Source: Evansella vedderi
Lineage (GTDB): Bacteria > Bacillota > Bacilli > Bacillales > Salisediminibacteriaceae
Reading direction: 5' to 3'
NCBI RefSeq assembly: GCF_030813435.1
Contig: NZ_JAUSUG010000007.1
Coordinates: 1-64,000, forward strand
Length of the DNA: 64,000 nt
Below the pieces are notes generated by a model. It saw nothing but the letters and a program-made list of their open reading frames with translations, was not told the origin of the DNA and did no database searches. The number at the start of each line of letters is the position of its first letter. Positions within the stretch are counted from its first letter, which is position 1. Made by a program: the position numbers and the translations under genes. Shown piece by piece: positions 1 to 9,390 of this stretch.

Positions 1-15
1 TTCCCTTTTGGCCAT
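1..15 (-). CDS. 5' end of an unidentified gene running off the left edge
   Basis: Only five codons are inside the window, reading M-A-K-R-E leftwards. The call rests on a good ribosome binding site (GAAGGAGAA, about 6 nt upstream of ATG) and a plausible sigma-A promoter further upstream on the same strand. The product cannot be named. Confidence 0.45.
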
Positions 16-49
16 AATTGATTCTCCTTCGACTTTGTATTGAGTCAAG

Positions 50-77
50 TTTATATGACCTTAACGAATCTGTCCAA
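50..77 (-). promoter_or_regulatory. candidate sigma-A promoter for the leftward gene at the edge
   Basis: On the minus strand TTGGAC (-35) and TATAAA (-10) are separated by 16 nt, about 35 nt before the ribosome binding site of the edge gene. Spacing is slightly short, so this is a candidate only. Confidence 0.4.
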
Positions 78-99
78 TTTAGTGTAACCTATTCAGAGC

Positions 100-457
100 G
101 AGGTTTCATGAAATAGCTACGAGTTGTCTCGACGCAAGTATCTACAGAGCAAGACTAGTAGTAGAAGAGACAGGAAACTGTGCGGGCTGTCTCTTCCTCT
201 GCTAGCTTAGCTTCGTAGTGTATCCAAGAGTCATCGTAAACGATGACGCTCCGAGACAAATCGTAGCATACTCAGCGAAGCAGCGCTCTTTGAAGTGTTG
301 CCCGCGGAAAGCGTCCGCCTGTAGCGTATCCAAGCAAAAAAATATGCTTCAAAACAACATGATCTTGTGCGATGAGTAATCGCAGGAGCAATCTATGCTA
401 AAAGTGCCTTAAAACTTTAGAGCAGAGTGAATAAATTAAGGTTTACATTGGTAAAAA
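100..457. other. repeat-rich spacer without a convincing gene
   Basis: No open frame here has both a start and a ribosome binding site. The stretch holds two small hairpins (AAGAGACAG at 165-173 pairing with CTGTCTCTT at 187-195; GTCATCGT/ACGATGAC at 230-247) and two copies of a GTAGyGTATCCAAG motif (about 215-228 and 321-334). It looks like debris of Bacillaceae intergenic repeats. Confidence 0.5.
305..335. repeat. interspersed intergenic repeat, copy 1
   Basis: A 31-nt stretch beginning CGGAAAGCGTCCGCC and ending GTATCCAAGC recurs at 9403-9433 with a single mismatch. Both copies are intergenic. The same motif family (GCGGAAAGCG...CTGTAGCG) is, as I recall, common between genes of many Bacillaceae. 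Function unknown. Confidence 0.65.
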
Positions 458-526
458 GTGGGTAAAGTATGGATAGGCTTTGAAAACGGAAAGTATTATT
501 ATAATGAAGGAGATCAGAAAGAAACT

Positions 527-1090
527 ATGAGTACAATGGTTTATTTAAAAAATTTAATCAAGGATAAAAACATAGCATCAATTACACCTACTTCTAAAAG
601 TGCAGTTCGTCAATTATGTAAAACGATTAATTTTAACAAACCTTTAGTTATAGTGGAGTATGGGCCTGCTACCGGTGTGTTCACGGAATATTTTCTAAAG
701 GAAATGACTGATGATTCAATGGTTATTGCAATCGAGCTTAATGATAACTTTGTTGATTATTTAAGGAAAAATATTAAGGATAAACGATTGAAGATTTATC
801 ATGATAGTGCAGAAAATATAGATCAAATTTTAGAAAAATTGGAAATTACCAACGTTGATTATATTGTGTCCGGAATTCCTTTTACATTAATGGATACAGA
901 TCTCCGCAAAAGGATTATTCAAAAAACAAACAGTGCACTAAGAAAAGGTGGAGAGTTTTTAGCTTACCAAACTTTTTTTCAAAAGGATGAACATTTAAAA
1001 GATTATTTAGTAAAGGAATTTAGGGAAGTAACGGACAAGATTGCATATAAAAATATTCCTCCTCTAAGAACGTACCGAGCAATTAGGTAG
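527..1090 (+). CDS. class I SAM-dependent methyltransferase (KsgA/Erm- or PmtA-like)
   Basis: A 187-residue Rossmann-fold methyltransferase. Motif I is VEYGPATGVFTEYFL, the acidic ribose-binding residue follows in VIAIELNDNF, and the motif IV-like segment is VSGIPFTLMD. This pattern is shared by rRNA adenine dimethylases and small phospholipid N-methyltransferases, so the substrate (rRNA base or lipid headgroup) is not decidable. A GTG 69 nt further upstream is in frame but lacks a ribosome binding site; the ATG chosen here follows AAGGAG with a 14-nt gap. It is monocistronic and faces a convergent small gene three bases beyond its stop. Confidence 0.75.
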   Translation: MSTMVYLKNLIKDKNIASITPTSKSAVRQLCKTINFNKPLVIVEYGPATGVFTEYFLKEMTDDSMVIAIELNDNFVDYLRKNIKDKRLKIYHDSAENIDQILEKLEITNVDYIVSGIPFTLMDTDLRKRIIQKTNSALRKGGEFLAYQTFFQKDEHLKDYLVKEFREVTDKIAYKNIPPLRTYRAIR

Positions 1091-1093
1091 TAT

Positions 1094-1339
1094 TTAATGA
1101 AAAAATGGATCTATTGGAAGGTCATTTCTTTTTTTCTCCTCCATTTTTAATCGGAATTTCTCATATAGATAAAGGGCTACCATTTCGTATTGCTCTTTCG
1201 CTGAAAGGTTACTAATAAATTTCTTTAGGTCGTTGGATGATACATCCTCTAAGATGCTTTCAATTATAATCATGGCATCATCTTCTTTACCAGTTAGATA
1301 CTCACTGTACATTTCATATAAATCGTCAATAAATTTCAT
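1094..1339 (-). CDS. small conserved protein, DUF6154-like
   Basis: An 81-residue acidic, helical protein starting MKFIDDLYEMYSEYLTGKED. The opening and the length match my recollection of the Bacillus DUF6154 family, which has no known function. There is no signal peptide or membrane segment. The start is fixed by TTGGAGGT seven bases upstream. It converges on the methyltransferase gene with only 3 nt between stop codons. Confidence 0.6.
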   Translation of the reverse strand: MKFIDDLYEMYSEYLTGKEDDAMIIIESILEDVSSNDLKKFISNLSAKEQYEMVALYLYEKFRLKMEEKKRNDLPIDPFFH

Positions 1340-1553
1340 TATTTACCTCCAAATTATTTTCTGTAGGAATAGCTTCAGTAATTTTTATATGTTTCATGCT
1401 CCATAAAAATATATTTCTTTAGAAAGACTTTCAATTAAAGGAAGTCTTTTTTATTTAATTTTTTTTTAGAAGAAGTTCTCATTTGTTTCCATATATACTT
1501 TTACAACAAAAAGAAAAAAATAATATAGAAAAATGAATAAAGGAGGGTATGAA

Positions 1554-2420
1554 ATGAATAAAAAAGTAATTTTCTTTGTACTAGCTGCTATGTTCCTCTT
1601 CATACTTGGTGCATGTGGAAATAATAATACGGATATGGATGAGGCTTATGGGGGATTTGGTAATGACGAACAAGGACAGATGTATTACGATGAGATAAGC
1701 CCATTCACTAATATTTCCAGTGAAAGTACGACGCTAAATAGTGAAGAGTTTCCACATACGAAAGCAGTACAAGTTCAAGAAGCGAAGTATGAGTTTAGAG
1801 TCGATGTTAATCAACAGCATGATAAGGCGAAATACGATGTGAATGTACAGCAAGGACAGCCAAAGGAAGGACCTACACAACAAACGGAACAAGCTCCTGC
1901 TAAACCTAAAGGAGGGGATCAGGAACAACAGCAGGAAGCAGCTCAACAACCGGCTCAAGAAGCTCAACCTGCTCCTGAAGCAGAGCAGGAAGCAACACCT
2001 GAACAACAAGAAGAACAACAAGCGGAACCAACTGGAGAAGGAATTAATGATTTTGAACAACAAGTAATTGCATTAACAAACGAGCAAAGAAGAAATAATG
2101 GGTTATCGGAGCTAGAAGGAGATGCAGAATTAAGTCAGGTTGCCCGAAAAAAATCTACAGACATGCAGGAAAATAATTATTTCTCCCATACAAGTCCTAC
2201 CTATGGTTCTCCATTTGATATGATCCGTGACCACGGTATTTCATATAACGGAGCGGCAGAGAATATTGCCCAAGGACAACCAACACCGGAGCAAGTTGTA
2301 GATGCTTGGATGAACAGTGAAGGGCATCGAGCAAATATTCTTAATGGAGATTTTACCCATATTGGGGTAGGCTATGATGAAAATGGTCATCATTGGACAC
2401 AAATGTTTATAACAAGATAA
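1554..2420 (+). CDS. CAP-domain (YkwD-type) lipoprotein
   Basis: A 288-residue exported protein. The N-terminus is a lipoprotein signal with lipobox L18-G-A-C21, so it should be anchored on the outer face of the membrane. Residues about 95-160 form a Gln/Glu/Pro-rich linker. Residues about 163-288 are a CAP/SCP domain with H212 (FSHTSP), E236 (AENIAQG) and SEGHRANIL, the conserved cavity residues of bacterial CAP proteins. Homologues include the B. subtilis spore-coat-associated YkwD; the biochemical activity is unknown. An in-frame ATG 21 nt upstream is rejected because the AAGGAGGG site lies between the two and serves the start given. Confidence 0.85.
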   Translation: MNKKVIFFVLAAMFLFILGACGNNNTDMDEAYGGFGNDEQGQMYYDEISPFTNISSESTTLNSEEFPHTKAVQVQEAKYEFRVDVNQQHDKAKYDVNVQQGQPKEGPTQQTEQAPAKPKGGDQEQQQEAAQQPAQEAQPAPEAEQEATPEQQEEQQAEPTGEGINDFEQQVIALTNEQRRNNGLSELEGDAELSQVARKKSTDMQENNYFSHTSPTYGSPFDMIRDHGISYNGAAENIAQGQPTPEQVVDAWMNSEGHRANILNGDFTHIGVGYDENGHHWTQMFITR

Positions 2421-2429
2421 TAAATAGCA

Positions 2430-2473
2430 GAGGGTGACCCAAAAGGTGTTTTTTAACCTTTTGAGTCATCCTC
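2430..2473. terminator. hairpin terminator, family member 1
   Basis: GAGGGTGACCCAAAAGG pairs with CCTTTTGAGTCATCCTC across a TGTTTTTTAA loop. It follows the CAP-lipoprotein gene and belongs to a set of similar hairpins in this window with a TGACTCAAAAGG core. Confidence 0.75.
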
Positions 2474-2645
2474 GAAGTATTTGTAAGACTTTTTCATTAT
2501 AATCAAACCCCACCTAAAAAAGGGGAGGGGGTGGGCAGAAAATTGTCTATCCTATACATAGAATATACGATGAATTTGGCAGGAATTAGAAATTTATGTA
2601 GAGAATACTTTTAGAAAACAGTCTATTGAAAAGAGGAGGAATCTT

Positions 2646-5642
2646 GTGAAGACTACAGTAAATTATTTAAAGGATATATGTCATAAACACCCTACAGCTG
2701 AAAAAATTATCATTGTAGATTCTTATGCCATCGGGGAACAAATAATAAACGGATTAGTGAAGGAAGGAAATGAAGTCATAAATTTAAAAAGGAAAACAGT
2801 CCGCGAAATAGCGTTAGAGCATATTGAGCTCCATTCGGACAAGCACTTTGATTATTTAGAAAATGCTGTTGGGATTCAATTAATGTATTCTATCCTAAAG
2901 GATATTATGAAAAAGGCATCCTTTTCTTATTTTACGGATCTAGAAATTACCCCATCTTTTAGTCGTGCCATGTTTGAAACCATTCAAAAACTTCGACTGG
3001 CAGGTTTCACTTCAACAACAATGAAAAAAGATGCATTTATCACGTTAGAAAAGGGCGATGATATTCATCTTATTCTGAAAAAGTATGAAGAGACCCTTAT
3101 AGCATACAGATTAATGGATAATGCTGACCTTTTTCAACATGCATTAGAAATATCCAACAATAGTAGCTCAACTATTTTTATTTTGCAATCTAATTTATCC
3201 CTATCTTATTTAGAGGAAACTTTTTTGAAAAGTCTTTTACCTGAAAAAAGTTATAAATTACCTCTTACAAAGTTATATGGTGTATCGACACCTAATTACT
3301 CTCCAATACGTTCCATATCTTGGGGAGATGAGAGTGTTTATAGTTATTTATATGATTTAGAGCGTGCATCTTGTAATGGTGAAATTTCTTTAATTACTGG
3401 AAAAACAGAAGAGATGGAAGTAAAGGGGATAATTCATCGTATCAGGGAACAAGGTAAAAGCTTAGATGAATGTACTATTTTTTATACATCAACTTTACCA
3501 TATGTAACGATTATTTATCAGCTAACACAGAAACTAGATTTACCAGTGACCTTTGGGGAAGGAATTCCTGTTTCCTATACTAGTACAGGACGATTTATCT
3601 CCTCCCTTTTAAATTGGATGAAGGAACAATATAGTGTTAAAGGATTGATTGAATTTATAAATGACGGTTCTTTGAATTTAGGAGTGGGTGCTCCTTCAAA
3701 AACGGTGTTCATAAAAATTCTGCGGGATGCTCAAATCGGTTGGAATAAGGGGCGTTACTTATCACAATTAGACAAGCAGATATTACAATTGAACGATAAA
3801 TTGACAGGAGATGTGGACAACAACAAAAAAGAGTATTTAGAGAAACACTACAATAACACTGTTTGGATGTACCAATGGTTTACAAAGGTTTTTAAAAAGC
3901 TTCCAAATACAGATGGAATAATTAATACGAAGGATTTAATAGATGCAGTTAGATTTATGGTAACTAACTATTGTAGAATGAGCTCCTTACAGGATGAGGC
4001 AGCTAAAACAGCAATTATGGAAGAAGTGGATAAGCTGAAGCCTTATTTAAATGAGGAATTGAATCCATATGAGTCGTTTGAAAAGATACAAGATATGCTT
4101 TTAACCATGTCAGTAAATCAATCGGGACCCAAGCCTGGACATTTACATGTTAGTAACTACAAAAAAGGGATCTACAATAATAGAAAAAATATGTATATTG
4201 TTGGTTTAGATAATCGGAAGTTTCCAGGGACCATTACAGAAGACCCATTGTTGCTTGATAAGGAAAGGAAAAATCTAGGGAATAAATTTCCTTTACTTCG
4301 TGAGAGTGGGCTAGAAAAGCAATATACAATGCTTCAGGTAATTGCAAATGCACAAGGTCCAATTACGGTAAGTTATTGCAACTTTGATATAAATAATAAT
4401 CGAACGGTTAGCCCTGCACATTTGTTTTTACAGTGTTACCGTATGAAAACAGGAAATATTAATGGGGATTTTAAGGAACTTATCCAATCAAATTCACTTG
4501 AAAGATACGCAGATATAATGGATGAACATGATTATTGGAATTGTTACCTTTCAAGTGATGAAAAGCAAGTACTGGACGACGAACTTTTAGCTAATTACAC
4601 AAATTTATTAGAGGGGATGAGAGGGGACGATAAAAGAAGTGAAGAAGAATTTTCCGTTTATGATGGTCTCATTCACTTAAATCCTGAGCATTTTGACCCA
4701 AGAAGTAATAAAGAAAAAACCATGTCTGCTGGAAAATTGGAGCTTCTTGCTCAATGTCCATATGCCTTTTTCCTTCAAGAGATATTACGTATTCGGCCAA
4801 TTGAGGATTTGTCTTATGATGCAAATACATGGCTTGATGCTGCTACAAGGGGAAGTCTATTGCACAATATTTTTGAAACATTTTATAAGGAATTGAAGGA
4901 ATTAAATGAAAAACCATCAACTGAACTCCATGAGGAAAAAATCCTTACAATAGCAAAAAACTTAATTTCTAAGCAAAAAGAAATAGTGCCAACACCAAAT
5001 GAAAGAGTTTTTAATAAGGAAGTAATCGATATATTACAGTGCTGCAAAATCTTTTTGAAGGAAGAAGAGGATTATTGTAAAGATTATGACCCTGAGCATT
5101 TTGAATATACCTTTGGAATGGAAGGATTCCCCCCTGCTGAAATCACCCTTCCATCTGGTGAGAGCTTCCTTGTTTCAGGAAAAATTGACAGAGTAGATAG
5201 ATCAATGGATGGTCATTATCATATTCTTGATTATAAAACGGGCAGTACGTATAACTACCATGATACGAAGCCCTTTAAAGGTGGACGTCAGCTCCAGCAT
5301 TTTATATATGCATTGGCCATTGAGCAGCATTTGCAGCTAAGTGAAGGGTCTGTTTTAGAAAGTTCCTATTATTTTCCAACCGTAAAAGGACTAGGGGAAA
5401 GATATACAAGAAAGCAAGATGAAACAGTTAGAGCGAACGGCCTTGATATTTTAGAAAAACTAATCGATGTGATTAAACATGGTCATTTTACAATGACGGA
5501 CGATGAGAATGATTGCAAGTTTTGTAATTTTAAGTCCGTATGCCGGAAGGAATCCTACGACAAAGGAATTTTTGATAAAAAACAAATGACAGAAGATGCC
5601 ATAGGAGTGCGTAAATTTAAGGGGGTGAGGGCGTATGACTAA
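2646..5642 (+). CDS. AddB-like PD-(D/E)XK nuclease, helicase-exonuclease subunit
   Basis: A 998-residue protein with AddB-like architecture: an inactivated helicase-like N-terminus and a C-terminal RecB-family nuclease. Nuclease residues are visible in KIDRVD and D862-Y-K864-T-G. Four cysteines at C704, C957, C960 and C966 (CPYAFFLQ, then CKFC and VCR) match the iron-sulfur staple of AddB. It differs from canonical AddB (about 1,160 residues) in being shorter and in lacking the N-terminal Walker A loop; the corresponding start reads IIIVDSYAIGEQI. The next gene starts 8 nt before its stop, so the two are translationally coupled. Probable role is double-strand DNA end processing, for recombination or for degradation of foreign DNA. 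Confidence 0.8.
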   Translation: MKTTVNYLKDICHKHPTAEKIIIVDSYAIGEQIINGLVKEGNEVINLKRKTVREIALEHIELHSDKHFDYLENAVGIQLMYSILKDIMKKASFSYFTDLEITPSFSRAMFETIQKLRLAGFTSTTMKKDAFITLEKGDDIHLILKKYEETLIAYRLMDNADLFQHALEISNNSSSTIFILQSNLSLSYLEETFLKSLLPEKSYKLPLTKLYGVSTPNYSPIRSISWGDESVYSYLYDLERASCNGEISLITGKTEEMEVKGIIHRIREQGKSLDECTIFYTSTLPYVTIIYQLTQKLDLPVTFGEGIPVSYTSTGRFISSLLNWMKEQYSVKGLIEFINDGSLNLGVGAPSKTVFIKILRDAQIGWNKGRYLSQLDKQILQLNDKLTGDVDNNKKEYLEKHYNNTVWMYQWFTKVFKKLPNTDGIINTKDLIDAVRFMVTNYCRMSSLQDEAAKTAIMEEVDKLKPYLNEELNPYESFEKIQDMLLTMSVNQSGPKPGHLHVSNYKKGIYNNRKNMYIVGLDNRKFPGTITEDPLLLDKERKNLGNKFPLLRESGLEKQYTMLQVIANAQGPITVSYCNFDINNNRTVSPAHLFLQCYRMKTGNINGDFKELIQSNSLERYADIMDEHDYWNCYLSSDEKQVLDDELLANYTNLLEGMRGDDKRSEEEFSVYDGLIHLNPEHFDPRSNKEKTMSAGKLELLAQCPYAFFLQEILRIRPIEDLSYDANTWLDAATRGSLLHNIFETFYKELKELNEKPSTELHEEKILTIAKNLISKQKEIVPTPNERVFNKEVIDILQCCKIFLKEEEDYCKDYDPEHFEYTFGMEGFPPAEITLPSGESFLVSGKIDRVDRSMDGHYHILDYKTGSTYNYHDTKPFKGGRQLQHFIYALAIEQHLQLSEGSVLESSYYFPTVKGLGERYTRKQDETVRANGLDILEKLIDVIKHGHFTMTDDENDCKFCNFKSVCRKESYDKGIFDKKQMTEDAIGVRKFKGVRAYD

Positions 5643-8600
5643 AATCATAGTTGATCAGAGAGCTAGGGATAAAATAAAAGAAAACTTAAACACCAATTTT
5701 CTTGTAGAAGCAGGTGCCGGTTCCGGAAAAACAACAAGCCTTGTGGATAGGATTGTTAACCTTATTTATACAGGTACATGTACTGTCGATCAAATTGTTG
5801 CTATTACTTTTACAAGGAAAGCTGCGGACGAGCTGAAGGTTCGTTTCCAATCAGTGTTAGAACGAGTTTGGAAGGAAGAATCGAATGAAAAGGTTAGGGG
5901 GCGCCTATCCCATGCATTACAAAATATAGATCAATGCTTTCTTGGAACGGTACATTCCTTTTGTGCGAAGCTTCTTCGTGAGCGGCCCATTGAAGCAAAA
6001 TTAGATTTAACCTTTGCCGAGCTTGAAGAAGCAGACGATCTTGAGGTAATAGAAGAAGCATGGCAGATTTTCTTAAAGAAAACCCAGGAGGAAGAAGAGT
6101 CCATTTTAAAAAAATTAGATGATATAGGGATATCCGTAGAAGAGCTTTATGGATGCTTTAAAGAAATGAAGGAATATCCAGATGTGGAGTGGGTGACAAA
6201 GAAAGTTCCGAAGCCAGAGTTAGAAGCCTCCTATAGAAGCTTAGTAGGTATCATTCGAGATGCCAAGAGATCATTGCCAGCAAAAGAGCCAGAAAAAGGA
6301 TATGATGCATTGCAAAAATCCCTTGTAATTGCATTGCAAAAATTAAAACATGTGGACACGGTAAAAGAAAAACATATGATCGAACTATTTGAGTTGTTTA
6401 ATAAAAATCTTAAACCGACGTATGTCCGATGGGACTCAAAGGAAGATGCGGTATTTTATCATGAAAAAATTCAAGCCTTGATGGATAACTCGATCAAGCT
6501 GTTGATTAAAGAATGGAAGGAATACTGTCATCCGATTATCATTCATTTTTTACAAAAGGCATTGAGCCAGTATGAACAAATTAAAAAGGAACGCTCTCTC
6601 TTAAACTTCCAGGATTTATTGATAAACACAGCAAACTTGTTAAAAAATTTTCCAGAGGTAAGGGGCTATTTTCAAGAAAAGTACCGTTGTCTATTAGTTG
6701 ATGAGTTTCAAGATACGGATCCAATCCAGGCGAAAATTATGTTTTATTTATCAAGTGAAAACCATAAAGAAAAAGTCTGGACAAAGTGTAAACCGCGACC
6801 TGGATCTTTGTTCGTTGTTGGTGATCCCAAGCAGGCGATCTATCGGTTTCGAAGGGCAGATATTGACACGTATAACCGAGTTAAACAATTACTAGAAGAA
6901 CACGGAGGAGAAGTATTACAACTTACAATGAACTTCCGTACAATTAGTGCTGTGACGGAGGAATTAAACAATGTTTTTGTTGAGCAGCTTCCAGAGGAAG
7001 AAACTGTCTATCAAGCTGCCTACCGTCCCCTTAATTCCTACCATGAAAGCTCAGAGGATAAGATAGTAGGGATAAAAACATTACCTATTCCTGCGGCTTT
7101 CACAAAGAAAGGGGAGGTTATGAAAGAAGATGCAAGTAATATTGCAAAATATATTTATTATCTATTAAAAAATGGTTATCGAGCTAATGATTTTATGGTG
7201 TTAACTAGATATAATGATGGAATAACGACGTATGCCCAAACTATTGAAGACCTTGGGATTCCTGTAAGTGTTAGTGGAGAAGTAATTATCGGAGATATAA
7301 AAGAATTCAAGGAATTGGTTACTCTTCTAGCGGTCTTCGTGGACCCTACAGATGAGGTAGCACTTGTAGCTGCCCTAAGGGGAGTATTTATTGGTCTTAG
7401 TGATGATGACCTATACCAATGGAAAGTTGCAGGTGGAAGGTTTAGCTTGTATTACGATAGCTCCCTAGAATTAAACGAATCAGTCAAGGGAAAGTTCCAG
7501 GCGGCATTTGATAAGCTACAGCTATATCAAAGATGGATAAGAGGAAATTCCCCTACTATTGCCATAGAAAAAATCATGGAGGACGTAGGTTTTTATCCCT
7601 TACTATTAGCTAGGGAACAGGGAAAAAGGGCATATAAAAGTTTACTTCAAATCCTTTCGGCATTGAGAAAAGAAGAAGAGAATAATCATACAAGCTATAA
7701 GAGTGTATACGAACAGTTTAAAGAAATGGTGTATGAAAAAACAGTGGTTGTAAATTTAGAAGACGATGTAGATGCTGTACGTGTGATGAATATCCATAAG
7801 GCAAAGGGATTAGAGGCTCCAATAGTGTTTTTGGCCCATCCAATTAAAAAGGTAAAACCCGAAGAATTTATCTCGAAGCATATAAAGCGGGAGGATGACG
7901 GATCCAGGGGTTACTTTTTATTTCGTATAAAAAAGGGGAATGTTAAGAGGGAGCTTGCTATTCCTCCAGAATGGGATACGATGCAAAAAGAGGAGCTCCG
8001 GTATTTAACAGAAGAGGAAATTCGAATTATCTACGTTGCAGCAACAAGAGCAGAAAAGGCAATGATTATTAGCTCTAGTATGAAAACGAATAATAAAAAC
8101 CCATGGGTAAGCTTGCTGAATATAGAGGGGCTTGAAGAATTACAAATGCCTGAAATGGATTTTCAAGCATTTGAACAGGAAGTACAATCTATTACCTTAT
8201 CTGATTATAAGAGTAAAACAAGCAATTTATATCAGTGGATTGAGGAGAGCAAGGTAAAAACCTTTGATACATGGAGCCCAACAGAGGACAAGGATTATAG
8301 TAAGGTCTTAACAATTGATAGGGAAAGTGGTGGTGGGAAGGACTGGGGAAGTCTTATTCATGATCTCCTTGAACGGGTGGTTCAAGGCTATGATACAACC
8401 CATTACGTTAAACACTTATTAGAGAAATATAACCAACCTTTGGAGAGGGAAAAGGAAGTGGGAGAATATATCCATGCCTTCAAAAATTCTTCCATATGGA
8501 TGGAACTCCAAGGTGCAGAAGAGATCCTTACAGAAGTACCATTTACCCTTAAAGTGGAGAATGAGAATTCATTGTACCCCCTCGTGAATAATAATGATGG

Positions 8601-8838
8601 GGACTATCACCCCATATTAGTGAAGGGGATTATTGATTTAACGTATAAAATTAATGGGCATTGGAAGATCGTTGATTATAAAACAGATCGAGTAAAATCA
8701 ACGGAAGACATAAAGCTGCTATCGGAATTTTATAAGGGGCAGGTACAATTTTATAAGTTAGTCTGGGAAAGGTTGACCAATGAGTCTGTAACTTCCACAG
8801 AACTATTCTTTTTTGAACCAAGAAAAAATAAACAATAA
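5635..8838 (+). CDS. AddA-like UvrD/RecB-family helicase-nuclease
   Basis: A 1,067-residue superfamily 1A helicase. Walker A is AGAGSGKTT (26-34), Walker B with the Q-motif is LLVDEFQDTDPIQ (D356-E357), and motif VI is YVAATRAEK (around R805). The C-terminus carries a RecB nuclease domain with VDYKTDR (D1014, K1016). Together with the preceding gene it forms a dual-nuclease helicase complex of AddAB type. Canonical Bacillus AddA is about 1,230 residues and is followed by sbcD-sbcC; neither is true here, so this may be a second or replacement system. The ATG overlaps the upstream gene and uses AAGGGGGTG as its ribosome binding site. Confidence 0.85.
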   Translation: MTKIIVDQRARDKIKENLNTNFLVEAGAGSGKTTSLVDRIVNLIYTGTCTVDQIVAITFTRKAADELKVRFQSVLERVWKEESNEKVRGRLSHALQNIDQCFLGTVHSFCAKLLRERPIEAKLDLTFAELEEADDLEVIEEAWQIFLKKTQEEEESILKKLDDIGISVEELYGCFKEMKEYPDVEWVTKKVPKPELEASYRSLVGIIRDAKRSLPAKEPEKGYDALQKSLVIALQKLKHVDTVKEKHMIELFELFNKNLKPTYVRWDSKEDAVFYHEKIQALMDNSIKLLIKEWKEYCHPIIIHFLQKALSQYEQIKKERSLLNFQDLLINTANLLKNFPEVRGYFQEKYRCLLVDEFQDTDPIQAKIMFYLSSENHKEKVWTKCKPRPGSLFVVGDPKQAIYRFRRADIDTYNRVKQLLEEHGGEVLQLTMNFRTISAVTEELNNVFVEQLPEEETVYQAAYRPLNSYHESSEDKIVGIKTLPIPAAFTKKGEVMKEDASNIAKYIYYLLKNGYRANDFMVLTRYNDGITTYAQTIEDLGIPVSVSGEVIIGDIKEFKELVTLLAVFVDPTDEVALVAALRGVFIGLSDDDLYQWKVAGGRFSLYYDSSLELNESVKGKFQAAFDKLQLYQRWIRGNSPTIAIEKIMEDVGFYPLLLAREQGKRAYKSLLQILSALRKEEENNHTSYKSVYEQFKEMVYEKTVVVNLEDDVDAVRVMNIHKAKGLEAPIVFLAHPIKKVKPEEFISKHIKREDDGSRGYFLFRIKKGNVKRELAIPPEWDTMQKEELRYLTEEEIRIIYVAATRAEKAMIISSSMKTNNKNPWVSLLNIEGLEELQMPEMDFQAFEQEVQSITLSDYKSKTSNLYQWIEESKVKTFDTWSPTEDKDYSKVLTIDRESGGGKDWGSLIHDLLERVVQGYDTTHYVKHLLEKYNQPLEREKEVGEYIHAFKNSSIWMELQGAEEILTEVPFTLKVENENSLYPLVNNNDGDYHPILVKGIIDLTYKINGHWKIVDYKTDRVKSTEDIKLLSEFYKGQVQFYKLVWERLTNESVTSTELFFFEPRKNKQ

Positions 8839-9088
8839 AAAAGGAAGATAGAGGCTGGGACATAATTAAAGTGTTTAAATGAAAATAACAATGCAATACC
8901 ATAGCGTAGGAAATATACGTAGACTCCTGCGGGAGCAAAGCCAAAGGTGAGACCCCACAGTGCGTATGCACGAGGAGGCTCACCAGCCGCCCGCGGAAAG
9001 CGAAGTATATTTCCGAAGCGATTTATATGCTCCGTTCGGATTTCTCATTGATAAAACACTTTTGTCCCAGCCTCATCTTCCTTTTATT
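8836..9088. repeat. structured intergenic element with terminal inverted repeats
   Basis: The ends are imperfect inverted repeats of about 45 nt sharing AAAAGGAAGATnGAGGCTGGGACAnAA and GTGTTT. Inside are nested complementary segments: GGAAATATAC with GTATATTTCC, CCTGCGGG with CCCGCGG, GGTGAG with CTCACC, and a GTGCGTATGCAC tip. The whole element can fold into one long branched stem on either strand. The inner text (GACTCCTGCGGGAG, CCCGCGGAAAGCGAAG) is, from memory, a very common Bacillaceae intergenic repeat. No protein is encoded. It may be a non-autonomous mobile element or a transcribed RNA. Confidence 0.7.
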
Positions 9089-9291
9089 GAATTCCATGAT
9101 TTACCGTCCACAGTGTGTCTTACAATTTCCTCTTCAAAGGAGGATAACGTCCCGTTTTGTTGAACAAATTCCTCATTTTGTCCAGGATATTGTTCAAGAC
9201 CGTTATTAATGACATCATTAATAATGGCTGAATTATTCGTTTCCATTTGAATGTTTCGTATCTGATCGTATTGCGATTTTTTTCTTCTCAA
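9073..9291 (-). CDS. small hydrophilic protein of unknown function
   Basis: A 72-residue Asn/Gln/Glu-rich protein, MRRKKSQYDQIRNIQ at the start, with no signal peptide or membrane segment. The start is a TTG preceded by GGAGG at 7 nt, a convincing initiation region. The stop codon and the last few codons (SIKGR) lie within the terminal inverted repeat of the adjacent element, so the 3' end may have been set by insertion of that element. I do not recognise a family; composition resembles small sporulation-associated proteins, but that is a guess. Confidence 0.55.
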   Translation of the reverse strand: MRRKKSQYDQIRNIQMETNNSAIINDVINNGLEQYPGQNEEFVQQNGTLSSFEEEIVRHTVDGKSWNSIKGR

Positions 9292-9390
9292 TTTCCTACC
9301 TCCAGTTTTGGCCTGTTTCTTATTACTATGTTTCCAATGAATAGCCTTTTTATGAAAGTTATTTAAGAAATTTTATTGCTTTTTTTAAAA

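Noticed and set aside
1734-2063. 109-codon minus-strand frame opposite the CAP lipoprotein
   Set aside because: It is the complement of the Gln/Glu/Pro-rich linker, giving a Leu/Phe/Arg-rich artefact without a ribosome binding site.
8651-9209. Several frames of 60-110 codons through the structured repeat at 8836-9088
   Set aside because: They cross the inverted-repeat element and have no family resemblance; the only supported gene there is the small TTG-started minus-strand one.
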